A DNA stretch of 64,000 nt from Pseudomonas hefeiensis (GCF_030687835.1 NZ_CP117449.1:2976001-3040000); one strand, 5' to 3'; shown: positions 45,713-55,509, counted from the stretch's first letter. Numbers and translations are program-made. Notes: generated by a model from the letters alone, not told the origin.

Positions 45713-47293
45713 ATGAACCAGATTCTTGGCCACAACTACATTGGTGGCGCACGTAGCGCGGCCGGCCAGACACGCTTGCAGAGCCTTGACGCCAGCAGCG
45801 GCGAAGCCTTGCCCCATGAGTTCGTTCAGGCGACGGCCGAAGAAGTTGACGCCGCTGCCAAGGCCGCGGCCGCCGCTTATCCGGCCTACCGCAGCCTGAG
45901 CGCGGTGCGCCGGGCCGAGTTCCTCGAAGCCATTGCCGATGAACTGGATGCCTTGGGCGATGAGTTCGTGGCCGTGGTCTGCCGGGAAACCGCGTTGCCG
46001 GCGGCGCGGATCCAGGGTGAGCGCGGGCGCACCAGCGGTCAGATGCGTCTGTTCGCCAAGGTCTTGCGTCGTGGCGATTTCTACGGCGCGCGCATCGACC
46101 GGGCCTTGCCGGAACGCACGCCGTTGCCGCGCCCGGATTTGCGTCAGTACCGCATCGGCCTCGGGCCGGTCGCGGTGTTTGGCGCCAGTAACTTCCCACT
46201 GGCATTTTCCACGGCCGGTGGCGACACCGCATCGGCCCTGGCTGCCGGTTGCCCGGTGGTGTTCAAGGCCCACAGCGGCCATATGGCAACGGCCGAGTGG
46301 GTGGCTGATGCGATTATCCGCGCGGCCGAAAAAACCTCGATGCCGGCCGGCGTGTTCAACATGATCTACGGCGGCGGTGTGGGCGAATGGCTGGTCAAGC
46401 ATCCGGCGATCCAGGCGGTAGGCTTCACCGGTTCCCTCAAGGGTGGCCGTGCCCTGTGCGACATGGCCGCCGCGCGGCCACAACCCATCCCGGTATTCGC
46501 CGAGATGTCGAGCATCAACCCGGTGATCGTATTGCCGCAGGCGTTGGAAAGTCGTGCAGACAGCATTGCTCGCGATCTGACCGCCTCGGTCGTCATGGGT
46601 TGTGGTCAGTTCTGCACCAATCCCGGCCTGGTGATCGGCATCCGTTCGCCGCAATTCACCGCGTTCACCCAGCAAGTGGCCGCGCTGATCGGCGATCAGG
46701 CCCCGCAAACCATGCTCAACGCCGGCACGCTGCAAAGCTACGGCAAGGGCCTGCAGAAGCTGCTGGCTCACCCGGGCATCGAACATCTGGCCGGGCGCGC
46801 ACAACAGGGCAACCAGGCCCAGCCGCAGTTGTTCAAGGCTGACGCCAACTTGTTGATCAACGGTGACGAGGCGCTGCAAGAAGAAGTGTTCGGCCCGACC
46901 ACGGTCTTCGTCGAAGTGGCGGACCAGGCTCAACTCAGCGCTGCGCTGAACGGCCTGCACGGTCAATTGACCGCAACCATGATCGGGGAGCCAGCGGATT
47001 TCGAGCAGTTCAGCGAATTGACCCCGTTGCTGGAGCAAAAGGTCGGTCGCATCCTGCTCAACGGATATCCAACCGGCGTCGAGGTCTGCGACTCGATGGT
47101 CCATGGCGGGCCTTACCCGGCGACTTCCGATGCCCGTGGGACTTCGGTGGGTACGCTTGCGATCGATCGTTTCCTGCGCCCGGTGTGCTTCCAGAACTAC
47201 CCCGACAGCCTGTTGCCAGAGCCGTTGAAAAACGCCAATCCGCTGGGCATTCAGCGGTTGGTCGATGGAGTGTCGGGGCGCGAGGCGCTCTGA
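45713..47293 (+). CDS. Alpha-ketoglutarate semialdehyde (2,5-dioxovalerate) dehydrogenase
   Basis: This 526-residue aldehyde dehydrogenase matches the KGSADH class: it lacks the canonical FTGST but has VGFTGSLKGGRAL, the catalytic cysteine C301 in GCGQFCTNPG and glutamate E264 in VFAEMSSINPV. It oxidises alpha-ketoglutarate semialdehyde to alpha-ketoglutarate, feeding the TCA cycle. AGGAG lies just before ATG 45713. It is the last gene of the island; a REPIN follows. Confidence 0.93.
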   Translation: MNQILGHNYIGGARSAAGQTRLQSLDASSGEALPHEFVQATAEEVDAAAKAAAAAYPAYRSLSAVRRAEFLEAIADELDALGDEFVAVVCRETALPAARIQGERGRTSGQMRLFAKVLRRGDFYGARIDRALPERTPLPRPDLRQYRIGLGPVAVFGASNFPLAFSTAGGDTASALAAGCPVVFKAHSGHMATAEWVADAIIRAAEKTSMPAGVFNMIYGGGVGEWLVKHPAIQAVGFTGSLKGGRALCDMAAARPQPIPVFAEMSSINPVIVLPQALESRADSIARDLTASVVMGCGQFCTNPGLVIGIRSPQFTAFTQQVAALIGDQAPQTMLNAGTLQSYGKGLQKLLAHPGIEHLAGRAQQGNQAQPQLFKADANLLINGDEALQEEVFGPTTVFVEVADQAQLSAALNGLHGQLTATMIGEPADFEQFSELTPLLEQKVGRILLNGYPTGVEVCDSMVHGGPYPATSDARGTSVGTLAIDRFLRPVCFQNYPDSLLPEPLKNANPLGIQRLVDGVSGREAL

Positions 47294-47338
47294 GGATTGC
47301 GATCAGGCCGTTACATCGATGTTGAATGTGCCGGCCTC

Positions 47339-47432
47339 TTCGCGAGCAGGCTCGCTCCCACAGTGGATTAGTGGTGAATACAAGTTTTGTGTTCGCTGCA
47401 AAATCCAATTGTGGGAGCGAGCCTGCTCGCGA
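47339..47432. repeat. REPIN: TTCGCGAGCAGGCTCGCTCCCACA type
   Basis: The inverted arms at 47339-47362 and 47409-47432 lie downstream of the semialdehyde dehydrogenase. Confidence 0.9.
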
Positions 47433-47531
47433 TGCGATCTGGCAGTCGACAGTGCTTTCGAACCTTTTGGCCCAAGGCCCACTCCGACATTGGGTTATCA
47501 TGAGCACTTTCCCAACGACCGACTGATCGCC

Positions 47532-47828
47532 ATGACTGCCTCGACCGACACCTTGCTGGACGCCCTTGATTCTTGTGACATGCTGATTATCGACGGGCTG
47601 CACGCATTCGATTTTTCCCTCGACGAACAGGACCAGTTGCACGTCGAGTGCATGAACGGTCGCACCCTCGAGCATTGGCGTTTCACGCCTGCGCAGATGG
47701 AGGCCGCGACGTTCGACAAGGTCACCAAACACTGGATCATCACCAGCGATTCGGGTGACCACCACCTGGAGTGCGTCGAAGCGACCAGCGGCCACGACGA
47801 TGAGGACGGCGAACATGAGGATGCGTAG
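47532..47828 (+). CDS. Small acidic protein, DUF5629-like
   Basis: This 98-residue protein (MTASTDTLLDALDSCDMLII) has mixed alpha-beta character and a very acidic, His/Asp/Glu-rich tail (SGHDDEDGEHEDA). I believe it belongs to a Pseudomonas family listed as DUF5629, with no known function. It starts at ATG 47532 and overlaps the next gene by 14 bases, so the two are coupled. Confidence 0.75.
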   Translation: MTASTDTLLDALDSCDMLIIDGLHAFDFSLDEQDQLHVECMNGRTLEHWRFTPAQMEAATFDKVTKHWIITSDSGDHHLECVEATSGHDDEDGEHEDA

Positions 47829-48990
47829 TTTCTGGCCCTTGTTGATGGCCGGTAGCGTGGGCGCCATGGGCGTCCAGGCAGAGACCGATGAGCGTCATCA
47901 ACTGCTGGTGGGCTCCTATACTGCCGGCCAGAGTCAGGGCATCTATCGTCTGCAATTCGACAGCCGCAGCGGCCAGCTCGATGCCAAGCCGTTGCAAGTG
48001 ATCAAGACCGACAACCCATCCTGGATGACGCTTTCCAATGACGTCAGCCAACTGTTCGTGGTCAATGAAAATGGGCCGGGGCAGAAAGACCCGGTGGGCA
48101 AGGTCAGCAGCTACGCCATTGACCCAAAGACCCATGAGCTGAGCCTGATCAGCCAAGTGCAGTCATTGGGCAACGAGCCGACTCATTCGAGCCTCAGCGG
48201 CGATGGTCGGCATTTGCTGGTCAGCAACTATTCGGTGGTGGAAGACCCGGGTGGCACCCTGGCGGTGTTGCCGGTAGGAACCGACGGCAAGTTGTCGCCG
48301 GTGGTGCAACTGAGCAGCCATCAACCGAGCCGGGTCAATCCCGAGCGGCAGATGTCCGCCCACGTGCACTCGGCGGTGTCTTCGCCCGATGGCAGATACG
48401 TGTTCGCCAGCGACTTGGGGGCAGACAAGGTGTTCGTCTATCGATATGACCCCAAGGCTAATCCCGAGCGGCCGCTGACCGCTGCCGATCCGGCATCCGT
48501 GCAACTGCCTCCCGGTAGCGGGCCGCGCCATTTGCTCTTCAGTGGCGATGGCAAGCACGCGTGGCTGACGATGGAAATGACCGCCCAGGTGGCGGTGTTC
48601 GATTATCAGGACGGGCGTTTGGCCCAGCGGCAACTGATTGACCTTGCAGCAGGCAAACCACAGCCAGGCAGGGCAGCGGCAGCGCTGCATGCCTCCAGGG
48701 ATGGCAAGTTCCTGTACGTCAGCAATCGTGGCACCACCAACGAAGTGCTGGTGTTCGCCATCGACCCGGTTGCCGGCACGCTGAAAGAACTTCAGCGCCG
48801 CTCCGTGGAGGGGGATCATCCGCGGGAATTCAGCCTCGATCCGAGCGAGAAATTCCTGCTGATCGCCAACCAGAAGAGCAACCAGATCGTGGTCGTTGAA
48901 CGTGATCCCAAGACCGGCCTGCTGGGTAAAACCGTGCAGAAGCTGGCGATGGATGCACCGAGCGATCTTAAGTTCATGGTCCGTCAATAG
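47815..48990 (+). CDS. Periplasmic lactonase-family beta-propeller protein
   Basis: The 391-residue product has a signal peptide (MRMRSFWPLLMAGSVGAMGV, cleavage near QAE) and a seven-bladed propeller of the lactonase (Pgl/YbhE) family: VGSYTAGQSQGIYRLQFDSR, VHSAVSSPDGRYVFASDLGA, GSGPRHLLFSGDGKHAWLTM. Cytosolic members hydrolyse 6-phosphogluconolactone; an exported one may act on free sugar lactones, which would suit the neighbouring pentonate island, but this is inference. ATG 47815 has GAGGA upstream; ATG 47821 is an alternative. Confidence 0.88.
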   Translation: MRMRSFWPLLMAGSVGAMGVQAETDERHQLLVGSYTAGQSQGIYRLQFDSRSGQLDAKPLQVIKTDNPSWMTLSNDVSQLFVVNENGPGQKDPVGKVSSYAIDPKTHELSLISQVQSLGNEPTHSSLSGDGRHLLVSNYSVVEDPGGTLAVLPVGTDGKLSPVVQLSSHQPSRVNPERQMSAHVHSAVSSPDGRYVFASDLGADKVFVYRYDPKANPERPLTAADPASVQLPPGSGPRHLLFSGDGKHAWLTMEMTAQVAVFDYQDGRLAQRQLIDLAAGKPQPGRAAAALHASRDGKFLYVSNRGTTNEVLVFAIDPVAGTLKELQRRSVEGDHPREFSLDPSEKFLLIANQKSNQIVVVERDPKTGLLGKTVQKLAMDAPSDLKFMVRQ

Positions 48991-49004
48991 ACTCATCAGA
49001 AGAC

Positions 49005-49031
49005 CGCAGGACCCGATTTCCGGGGCCTGCG
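49005..49031 (+). terminator. Hairpin after the lactonase gene
   Basis: CGCAGGACCC and GGGGCCTGCG pair with one mismatch around GATTTCC, 15 bases after the stop. There is no T-run, so termination is uncertain. Confidence 0.4.
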
Positions 49032-49158
49032 CCGTTGTATCAACGAGGCTGATAGTCGCTAGTAGTGCAAAGCATTTCAAAGCGAGACGCCTCGGCGCGT
49101 AAGTTTGCTTCACGGCCCAACCGGGCAGGCAAGCCAACTGAATCCGAGGACTACCGAC

Positions 49159-49338
49159 ATGAATCTGAATCTCTTCTCTGTGATCGCCGCTTCCGCTATC
49201 TCTGCCACCGTGGCGCTGCCAGCCAGTGCCAGCATCGAAATCAGCGACAAGAAAAACCGCACCCAGAGCTACACCGAAAAATACCTGCAACAGAGCGCCA
49301 ACTTCTACGCCGCGCTGGACCACAAGACTCAACACTGA
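49159..49338 (+). CDS. Small exported protein of unknown function
   Basis: This 59-residue ORF starts MNLNLFSVIAASAISATVAL and has a clear signal peptide with cleavage after ASA. The mature part is about 35 residues and polar (IEISDKKNRTQSYTEKYLQQ). GAGGA ten bases before ATG 49159 and a following terminator support it. No family is recognised. Confidence 0.65.
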   Translation: MNLNLFSVIAASAISATVALPASASIEISDKKNRTQSYTEKYLQQSANFYAALDHKTQH

Positions 49339-49354
49339 GCCGAGCTTAAGATTG

Positions 49355-49402
49355 AAGCCTGCGATCTTTTCATCTTCTAGAAGAGAAAAAATCGCAGGCT
49401 TT
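49355..49402. terminator. Terminator-like inverted repeat
   Basis: AAGCCTGCGAT and ATCGCAGGCTTT form a long stem around an A/T-rich inner part (TCTTTT with GAGAAAA). It starts 16 bases after the small ORF stop and probably ends its transcript. Confidence 0.6.
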
Positions 49403-49499
49403 GCCTGTTCCTATGAAAATCCCGCTGTAATATCACTTGGCCATGTGTTTAAATTTGACGCTAGTAAATTGACTCCTTCTCCAACAAGAGATCGACACT

Positions 49500-49625
49500 A
49501 TGGCGATGCGTCTGGCAGTGATGCTGCTGTTTCTCTATTCCACCCCCATTGTCTCGGCCGCCCAGCCGACCCCTGGCGAGCTGGAAGTTGCCCGTGAGCG
49601 ATTATTGAGCTTGCTGAGCGATTGA
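49500..49625 (+). CDS. Possible 41-residue exported peptide
   Basis: ATG 49500 opens 41 codons: MAMRLAVMLLFLYSTPIVSA, a typical signal peptide, followed by a 21-residue polar tail (AQPTPGELEVARERLLSLLS). It has no strong Shine-Dalgarno. Codon use looks like neighbouring genes. Real expression is unproven. Confidence 0.4.
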   Translation: MAMRLAVMLLFLYSTPIVSAAQPTPGELEVARERLLSLLSD

Positions 49626-49649
49626 GAGGCTCGCACACCAGGTGCCTGT

Positions 49650-49716
49650 ATGTGGGCAAGACTTCCCACAGCGGAGGGTTGTTTTTCTCTGTGGGAGCAA
49701 GCTTTGCTCCCACAGA
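49650..49716. repeat. REP-derived hairpins downstream of gst
   Basis: TCTGTGGGAGCAA and TTGCTCCCACAGA (49688-49716) form a perfect 13-base stem around GCT. A smaller hairpin of TGTGGG/CCCACA lies at 49651-49671. It follows the gst stop on the minus strand. Confidence 0.75.
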
Positions 49717-49748
49717 AATCCGCGCCACTAAGCGTGCTGTGCAGGCAG

Positions 49749-50351
49749 TTACTTGGCCATGATCGCCACGAACAGCTCGGAATCCAGAAAGCGTTGCAGC
49801 CAGCGCTGCAAATGAGGGTAGGGCGCCCGGGCAAACCATTCGCGGTCGACATGCGCAAACTGCCGTACGAACGGCATTAGCGCCACGTCGGCCAGGCTCT
49901 GATGATTCGCCGCCAGAAATGCTCGGGTTTCAAGCAATGCTTCCAGCCTGCGCAGAAAGACCTCACCCTCGGCCCGATAATGCTCCAGGGGGGATTCGGG
50001 ATGGCGTTCGGGGTATTTGTAGCGGTTCAGATGAAGCTTGAAAACCTGGTCGTTTTCCTCGATCAACGCTGCCGTCAACGCCTGGCCTTCGAGGTCGCCG
50101 AGCAACCTCCAGTTATCCGGATCGTGCTGCGCGAGGGACCAGCGCATGATCTCCAGGCTTTCATCGATCACCTTGCCATCGACCTGCAGCACCGGCACCG
50201 TGCCCTTGCTGGAAAGCGCCAGCATCTGGGGCGGTTTGGCCTTGAGGCTGACTTCGACAATCGCAAGCTTCACCGCGCTGTAGCGCAACGCCATGCGCGC
50301 CCGCATCGCGTAGGGACAACGCCGGAAGGAATAGAGCGTGGCGCGGTTCAT
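49749..50351 (-). CDS. Glutathione S-transferase family protein
   Basis: The 200-residue protein has a thioredoxin-like N-terminal domain with RRCPYAMRARMALRY (active-site cysteine region) and the glutathione-binding KGTVPVLQVDGKVIDESLEI, followed by an all-helical domain. The substrate is unknown. Its ATG overlaps the sbcC stop as ATGA, so it is translated with the nuclease genes. Confidence 0.9.
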   Translation of the reverse strand: MNRATLYSFRRCPYAMRARMALRYSAVKLAIVEVSLKAKPPQMLALSSKGTVPVLQVDGKVIDESLEIMRWSLAQHDPDNWRLLGDLEGQALTAALIEENDQVFKLHLNRYKYPERHPESPLEHYRAEGEVFLRRLEALLETRAFLAANHQSLADVALMPFVRQFAHVDREWFARAPYPHLQRWLQRFLDSELFVAIMAK

Positions 50352-53300
50352 TTCACCTCCACGGTACTCAAACCATTCCCTTGACGACGGACCTGAATCT
50401 GCACCGGGATCCGTTCGTGCATTTCCTGTACGTGGGAAATGACCGCGACCTTGCGTCCTTGGGCTTGCAAACCGTCGAGCGCATCCATGGCCAGTTGCAG
50501 GGATTCAGGGTCGAGGCTGCCAAAGCCTTCGTCAATGAACAGCGATTCGATTTTCAGCGTGCTGGACGCCATAGAGGCCAGGCCCAGCGCCAGGGCCAGG
50601 GAGACGAGGAAGGTTTCGCCACCGGACAACGAATGCACCGAGCGCAGCTCATCGCCCATCTCCGTGTCCATCACCAAAAGCCCCAGCATGCTGCCACCGC
50701 GCTTGAGCCGGTAGCGGCGCACCAGTTGTCGCAACTGGACATTGGCGTGATGCACCAGCAAATCGAGGTTGTATGCCTGGGCCAGCTTGCGGAAACGGTC
50801 GCCGGTGGCTGAACCGATCAGCGCATCGAGCCGCGCCCAGCGCTGGTACTCGGTATAAGCCTGTTCGATCTGCCGGGCCAGGGCCTGGTTGGCGTTTTGT
50901 CGGCGTTGGTCCTCGGCCTGTTCGGCGCGTAGCTCAGCGCAGCGTTGTTCGCTGGCAGTAAATTGAGTTTGAAGCTCGGTAAGGGCCTGGGTCAGTTGTT
51001 CAGACTCCAGGTTGCCGTTGTGCTGGGCCTGATGGTTTTGCAAGCGCTGCTCACGTTCAGTGAGCAGCACACGGGCCTGTTCAATGGCTTTTTCGCTGTT
51101 GAGCAATTGCTGGCGCAGTTGGCCGACGCTTTGCTCATCCAGGTCAAGCAAGGCGGCCAGAGAGGCATCATCCAGTTCCGGATGGCAGGCGCGCCATTGC
51201 GCGATGCCGGCGGCCAGGGTCTTGTGTTCGGTGTCCAGGGCTTGGGTTTGTTCCTGGCGGGCTTTGAGTTCGGCGGCCAGCTCCACCAGGCTATGGCGCA
51301 ACGCCTGCAATTGTTGATTGGCCGCTGTTTCGGCGCTGTGGGCCTGTTCCAGGGCCTGGTCGAGTTGCTGCTGCCACTGTTCGGCGCTGGCGTGTTCGCC
51401 CAGCAATTGCATGAGCCGCTGCTGGCAGGCCTGCTGTTGTTCGGTCAGGGCGCTCAGTTGCCGTTTCGCCAACTCCAACTGCTGGAGACGGGTTTGCTGG
51501 CGATCCTGCTCTTTTTCCAGGGTCTGCTGACGCTGAAGTTGCTCGCTGAGTTCGTCGCGCTGTTGTTCCAAGTGCGCCAGGCGTTGAGAGATCTGCTGGT
51601 CAAGCTGCAGGAACGTCGCGGCGGGTTCGGTGCGCAGGGCCTGTAACGTGTCTGCCGGCAACAACGTACTGAAGTGGCTCAGTTCCTCGTCCAGGCGCTG
51701 GCGATCACGGGCCAGTTCCTGCTGTTGGTTGTTCAGGTGCAGGGATGCCTGCTGGTGCGCGGTTTCAGCCTGGCGCAATTGCTGCGTCAGGCGCGCGGCG
51801 TCCTGTTGCAGGGTGAGCAGGGCGGCCTGGCGTTGTTCGTCCTGGCTGATACGCAGGCTTAGCTGACTGTTTTGCTGGTCCAGCCAGGCGTCGCGTTGGG
51901 TCGCATCCTGGGCCAGCAGTTGCGCCGACAGCGGATGGCGTTCAAGGCTGGGCGCCAGACTATGCTGCTGGCTGGCAAGCTGTTCCTGTTGCTGCTTGAG
52001 TTCTTTGAGCTGGGCGATGACGCCGCTGTATTGCGCGCGCAGCTCGATGACCTTTTCATGGAGCGACTCGACGGCTTTGCGCGCGTTGGCCTCTTCGCTT
52101 TCATCAAAGCGCCCCAGGCTTTGCAGCAAGGCTTCGGGGTGATGATAAGGATGCTCGATGCTGCCACACACCGGGCATGGCTGGTCATCCTTGAGCTGTT
52201 CGCGCAGTTGTTCAACGCTTTCGCTGCGGGCCAGACGCTGGCGCTCGAGCAGTTGGCGGGTGACGCTCAGGGTCTGCTCGGCAATCGCCAGTTCGGCCTT
52301 GGCTTCGCTGCCTTCGCGCACCAGTCGGTCGCGTTCCTGTAACGCCCGTTGCTGGCGCTGCTCAAGCTCGGCGCCACGTTTGTCCAGCTCTTGCTGGCTG
52401 GCCCAGAGCCGCGTCAGATCTTCGAAGGCACGCAGTTGCTTGCGGTTGTCTTGCAACAGATTAGCGAGCAACTGGATCTGCTCGGCCACCGCTTGCGGTT
52501 CGGCGTCGGCTTCCTTGTAAAGGACTTCGAGGTTTTGCCGGTGGGTTGTCAGGTCCTCGGCGGCGTGAGCGGCATTTTGCTCCAGGGTGGCGAGTTCGGT
52601 CTGCCCCTGGTTCAGGCGGTTGCCGATCTGCATCAACTGTTGGAGGCGATCACGATAGGCTTTCCAGGCGTCACTCAGCGGCGCCAGGTGAGTGCTTTGT
52701 TCAAGCTCCCCAGTAATTCGCTGCAAGCGCCCGGCCACCTGCTTTTGCTGCTCAAGCAGGGTGTCGATGGTGCGCTGGCCTTCGCTACAGGCGTGTTGTG
52801 CCTGTTCCTGGCGTTCGGCGCTTTGGCGGGTGTCCATGACGAGGCGGGCGAGGGTGCCTTGTTCTTCAAAGGCCTGGCGCAGCAAGGGGGCGCTGTCGGT
52901 GCTTTGTTGCCGGGCCGCGGTCAGCGCCAGTTGCGCAACGCCCAGGCCTTTCTCCAGTTCGGCCTGGCGTTCATGCAGGTCGATCTGTTGCTGGGTGAGC
53001 TGCTGAACCTGTACCGCCAAGGGCTCGAGCTGCCGGGTCAGTTCCGTCTGGCGGATGAATTGATGTCGTTGCGGCGCAAGTTGTTCCAGGCGGGTCAGCT
53101 TCAGGCGTTCGTCGACCAGGGCCTTCCAGTCGGCTTGGGCCTGCTGCAGTTGCTCGGCGGCGCTGGCCTGTTGCTCTTGCAACTGGCGCAGGTCTTTGAG
53201 CCAGGTGTGTTGCTGCTCCAGTTGCTTGAGTTGCGCCTGTTGGGTCTTGAGCTGTTGCTGGGCTTCGTTGAAGCGCTGGTCCAGTTCGGCGCGGGCCTCG

Positions 53301-53990
53301 GGGGCTAGCGGTGTGACGCCGGTGGCCTGATCCTGCAATTGCTTGTGGGACTCTTTGGCCTGTTTGGCCTTGTCGAAGGCTCGCCGGCCCAAGTCGGGTA
53401 TACAGGGCCGTATCGGTGAGCTTTTCCAGCAGCTCGCTGCGGTCGTTGTCATCGGCCTTGAGAAATGCACTGAACTCGCTCTGGGCCAGCAACACGGCAC
53501 GAGTGAACTGTTCAAAGTTCAGGCCCAGGGCGGCTTCGAGTTGGGCTTTGTATTCGCCTTTCTGACTCGCCAACAACTGGTCGTTGTCCAGATCCCGCAG
53601 GCTCTGGCGACTGGCTTGCAGCTTGCCACCGGCCTTTTCCCGGGCGCGATTGGCTTCCCAACGGGCCCGATAGCGGCGCCCGTCGATACCGCGAAAATCC
53701 ACTTCGGCGTAACCATCGCCGGTACCACGGCGCAACAGCGTGCGCGGGTCGCCCGTGGCGATTTCACCGTCGGCGTCCGGCACCTTGGCGTCGCGCCCGG
53801 TGTTGTTGAGGCGCGGCACGGCGCCGAACAACGCCAGGCACAAGGCGTCGAGCAGGGTGCTCTTGCCAGCACCCGTGGGGCCGGTGATGGCGAAGAGTCC
53901 GGCGCTGGCGAGCGGTTCGGCAGTGAAGTCTATTTCGAAAGGCCCGGCCAGGGAGGCGAGGTTCTTGAGACGGATCGCGAGAATCTTCAT
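50348..53990 (-). pseudogene. sbcC: Exonuclease subunit SbcC, one-base frameshift
   Basis: SbcC is the SMC-like ATPase of the SbcCD nuclease that opens hairpins and protein-blocked ends. The gene encodes 1,213 residues if one base is removed: Walker A GPTGAGKST (37-45), a long coiled coil, the zinc hook QPCPVCGSIEHP, signature SLSGGETFLVSLAL and Walker B SLFIDEGFGSLD. At 53388-53390 a run of three C (GGG on the coding strand) shifts the frame: RLGPASLRQ instead of RLGRRAFDKAKQAK. Everything else is intact, so a sequence error is possible. If real, SbcCD is inactive. Its ATG overlaps the sbcD stop (ATGA). Confidence 0.9.
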
Positions 53991-55231
53991 GGCTGCTCGC
54001 CCTCCATCTGTACGTCTTGCAACAGCACGGCAAAATCCTTGAGGGTCTGTTCGTCCACTTCATTGCCGTAGCTGTCCTGCCAGGCGCGGCTGAACAATTC
54101 CTGCGGGCTCAACTGATCCAGTTCGACCAGCGCGGCGCCGTCATCAACGCCTGCGCTGCCGCCGCTGCCGGCGTACTCGGCGGCGATCCGCACCAGGCGC
54201 ACGGCTTTGCCTTGCAGGGCGGTTTCCACTTGATGGCGCAGGTCTGGCTGCGGCTCATCGAGGCGCACCCGCACCTCCAGCCAGGGCTGGCGCTGGGCAT
54301 CGGCCAACAGGTCGATGTCCGGCAGGTCCTTGAGTTGCACCAGAATCTCGGCCAGCGGTGCCGGGCCCAGTCGTTGCAGGTTGACGGCCCGGGGAATCAG
54401 CCGCGGCTCGATCTTGACCAGGGTTTCGCCGTCCAGGGTGACGTCGAGGATCTGATGCTGATAACCGATTTCCGAAAACGACAACGGAATTGGCGAGCCG
54501 CTGTAGCGGATGCGCTCTTCGCCGTTGACCTTTTGCGGCTTGTGCAAATGGCCGAGGGCGACGTAGCTGATGCTCGGGCCGAACAGGCTGGCGGGCAGGG
54601 CTTCGGCGTTGCCGATGATCAGGCTGCGTTCGGAATCCTCGGACACCGAGCCGCCGGCCATGTGCGCATGGCTGATGGCGATCAGCGCCTGGCCTTTCTT
54701 GCGCTTGTCGTTGGCGGCGGCGATCAGCCACTCATGAACCTGGCCGATGCCGCGCAGGTAGTCGTCACCCAGTTGTGCGCCGGTCACCTCGGCAGGCCGC
54801 AGGAACGGCAGGGCCAGGCACCACGCCTTGACCTTGCCCTTGGCGTCGGGCAGCGGCAGCAGCAGGCGCTCGACGTCCAGTTGCCCGTCGTCCAGCCACA
54901 ACACCCGGCCCAGGGCATGCGTGCGTAACCGGCGCATCAGCGGCGCCGGCAGTTCGATGCGCGAGCCGGAGTCGTGGTTGCCGGCGATCATCACAATGGT
55001 CAGGTTGGCGTTTTGTTCATGGGCGCTGACGATGAAATCGTACAGCCGCTCCTGGGCTTTGACCGGCGGGTTCACCGTGTCGAAGATATCGCCGGCAATC
55101 AGCAGCACGTCGGGTTTTTCGCTGGTCAACTGACGCAGCAGCCAGTCAAGGAAACAGGCGTGTTCGAAATCGCGCTCCTGGCCGTGCAGGTTTTGCCCAA
55201 GGTGCCAGTCGGAGGTGTGGAACAGACGCAA
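53987..55231 (-). CDS. sbcD: Exonuclease subunit SbcD (Mre11-like)
   Basis: SbcD is the metallophosphoesterase nuclease that works with SbcC. The 414-residue product has the Mre11 motifs FHTSDWHLGQ, LLIAGDIFDTVNPP, MIAGNHDSGSR, ISHAHMAGG and VALGHLHKPQ in order. The length matches E. coli SbcD (400). The start is ATG 55231. The REPIN at 55351 lies upstream. Confidence 0.96.
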   Translation of the reverse strand: MRLFHTSDWHLGQNLHGQERDFEHACFLDWLLRQLTSEKPDVLLIAGDIFDTVNPPVKAQERLYDFIVSAHEQNANLTIVMIAGNHDSGSRIELPAPLMRRLRTHALGRVLWLDDGQLDVERLLLPLPDAKGKVKAWCLALPFLRPAEVTGAQLGDDYLRGIGQVHEWLIAAANDKRKKGQALIAISHAHMAGGSVSEDSERSLIIGNAEALPASLFGPSISYVALGHLHKPQKVNGEERIRYSGSPIPLSFSEIGYQHQILDVTLDGETLVKIEPRLIPRAVNLQRLGPAPLAEILVQLKDLPDIDLLADAQRQPWLEVRVRLDEPQPDLRHQVETALQGKAVRLVRIAAEYAGSGGSAGVDDGAALVELDQLSPQELFSRAWQDSYGNEVDEQTLKDFAVLLQDVQMEGEQP

Positions 55232-55350
55232 GGTGAACTCCAGAAAACAGATAATGGCCGCGGGAAGAAGGGCGGCTAAAAGATGGAGAGTTTACTGGGA
55301 AACAGGGCAGAGAAACCGGGCAACATCTCAAAATGAGTTGGCACCACTCC

Positions 55351-55485
55351 TGTGGCGAAGGGATTTATCCCCGCTGGGCTGCGTGAAGCAACCCCAATAA
55401 AGCGGACTCAATCAACCAGGCAGATCGAGATCTCGGGTTTCAGGGCTGCGTTGCAGCCCAACGGGGATAAATCCCCTCGCCACAG
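55351..55485. repeat. REPIN of the second family (GGGGATAAATCCCC core)
   Basis: The inverted arms start at 55351 and end at 55485, with TGTGGCGAAGGGATTTATCC and its near complement; the left arm has one substitution relative to 19312. It lies between batD (3' end) and sbcD. Confidence 0.88.
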
Positions 55486-55509
55486 AAGCGCTATGTCCGG
55501 CAAATGGGA

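Noticed and set aside
44897..47104. Long open frame (735 codons) antisense to the FAH and dehydrogenase genes
   Set aside because: It crosses two well-supported genes and their intergenic gap; the product is rich in His, Arg and Gly with no domain.
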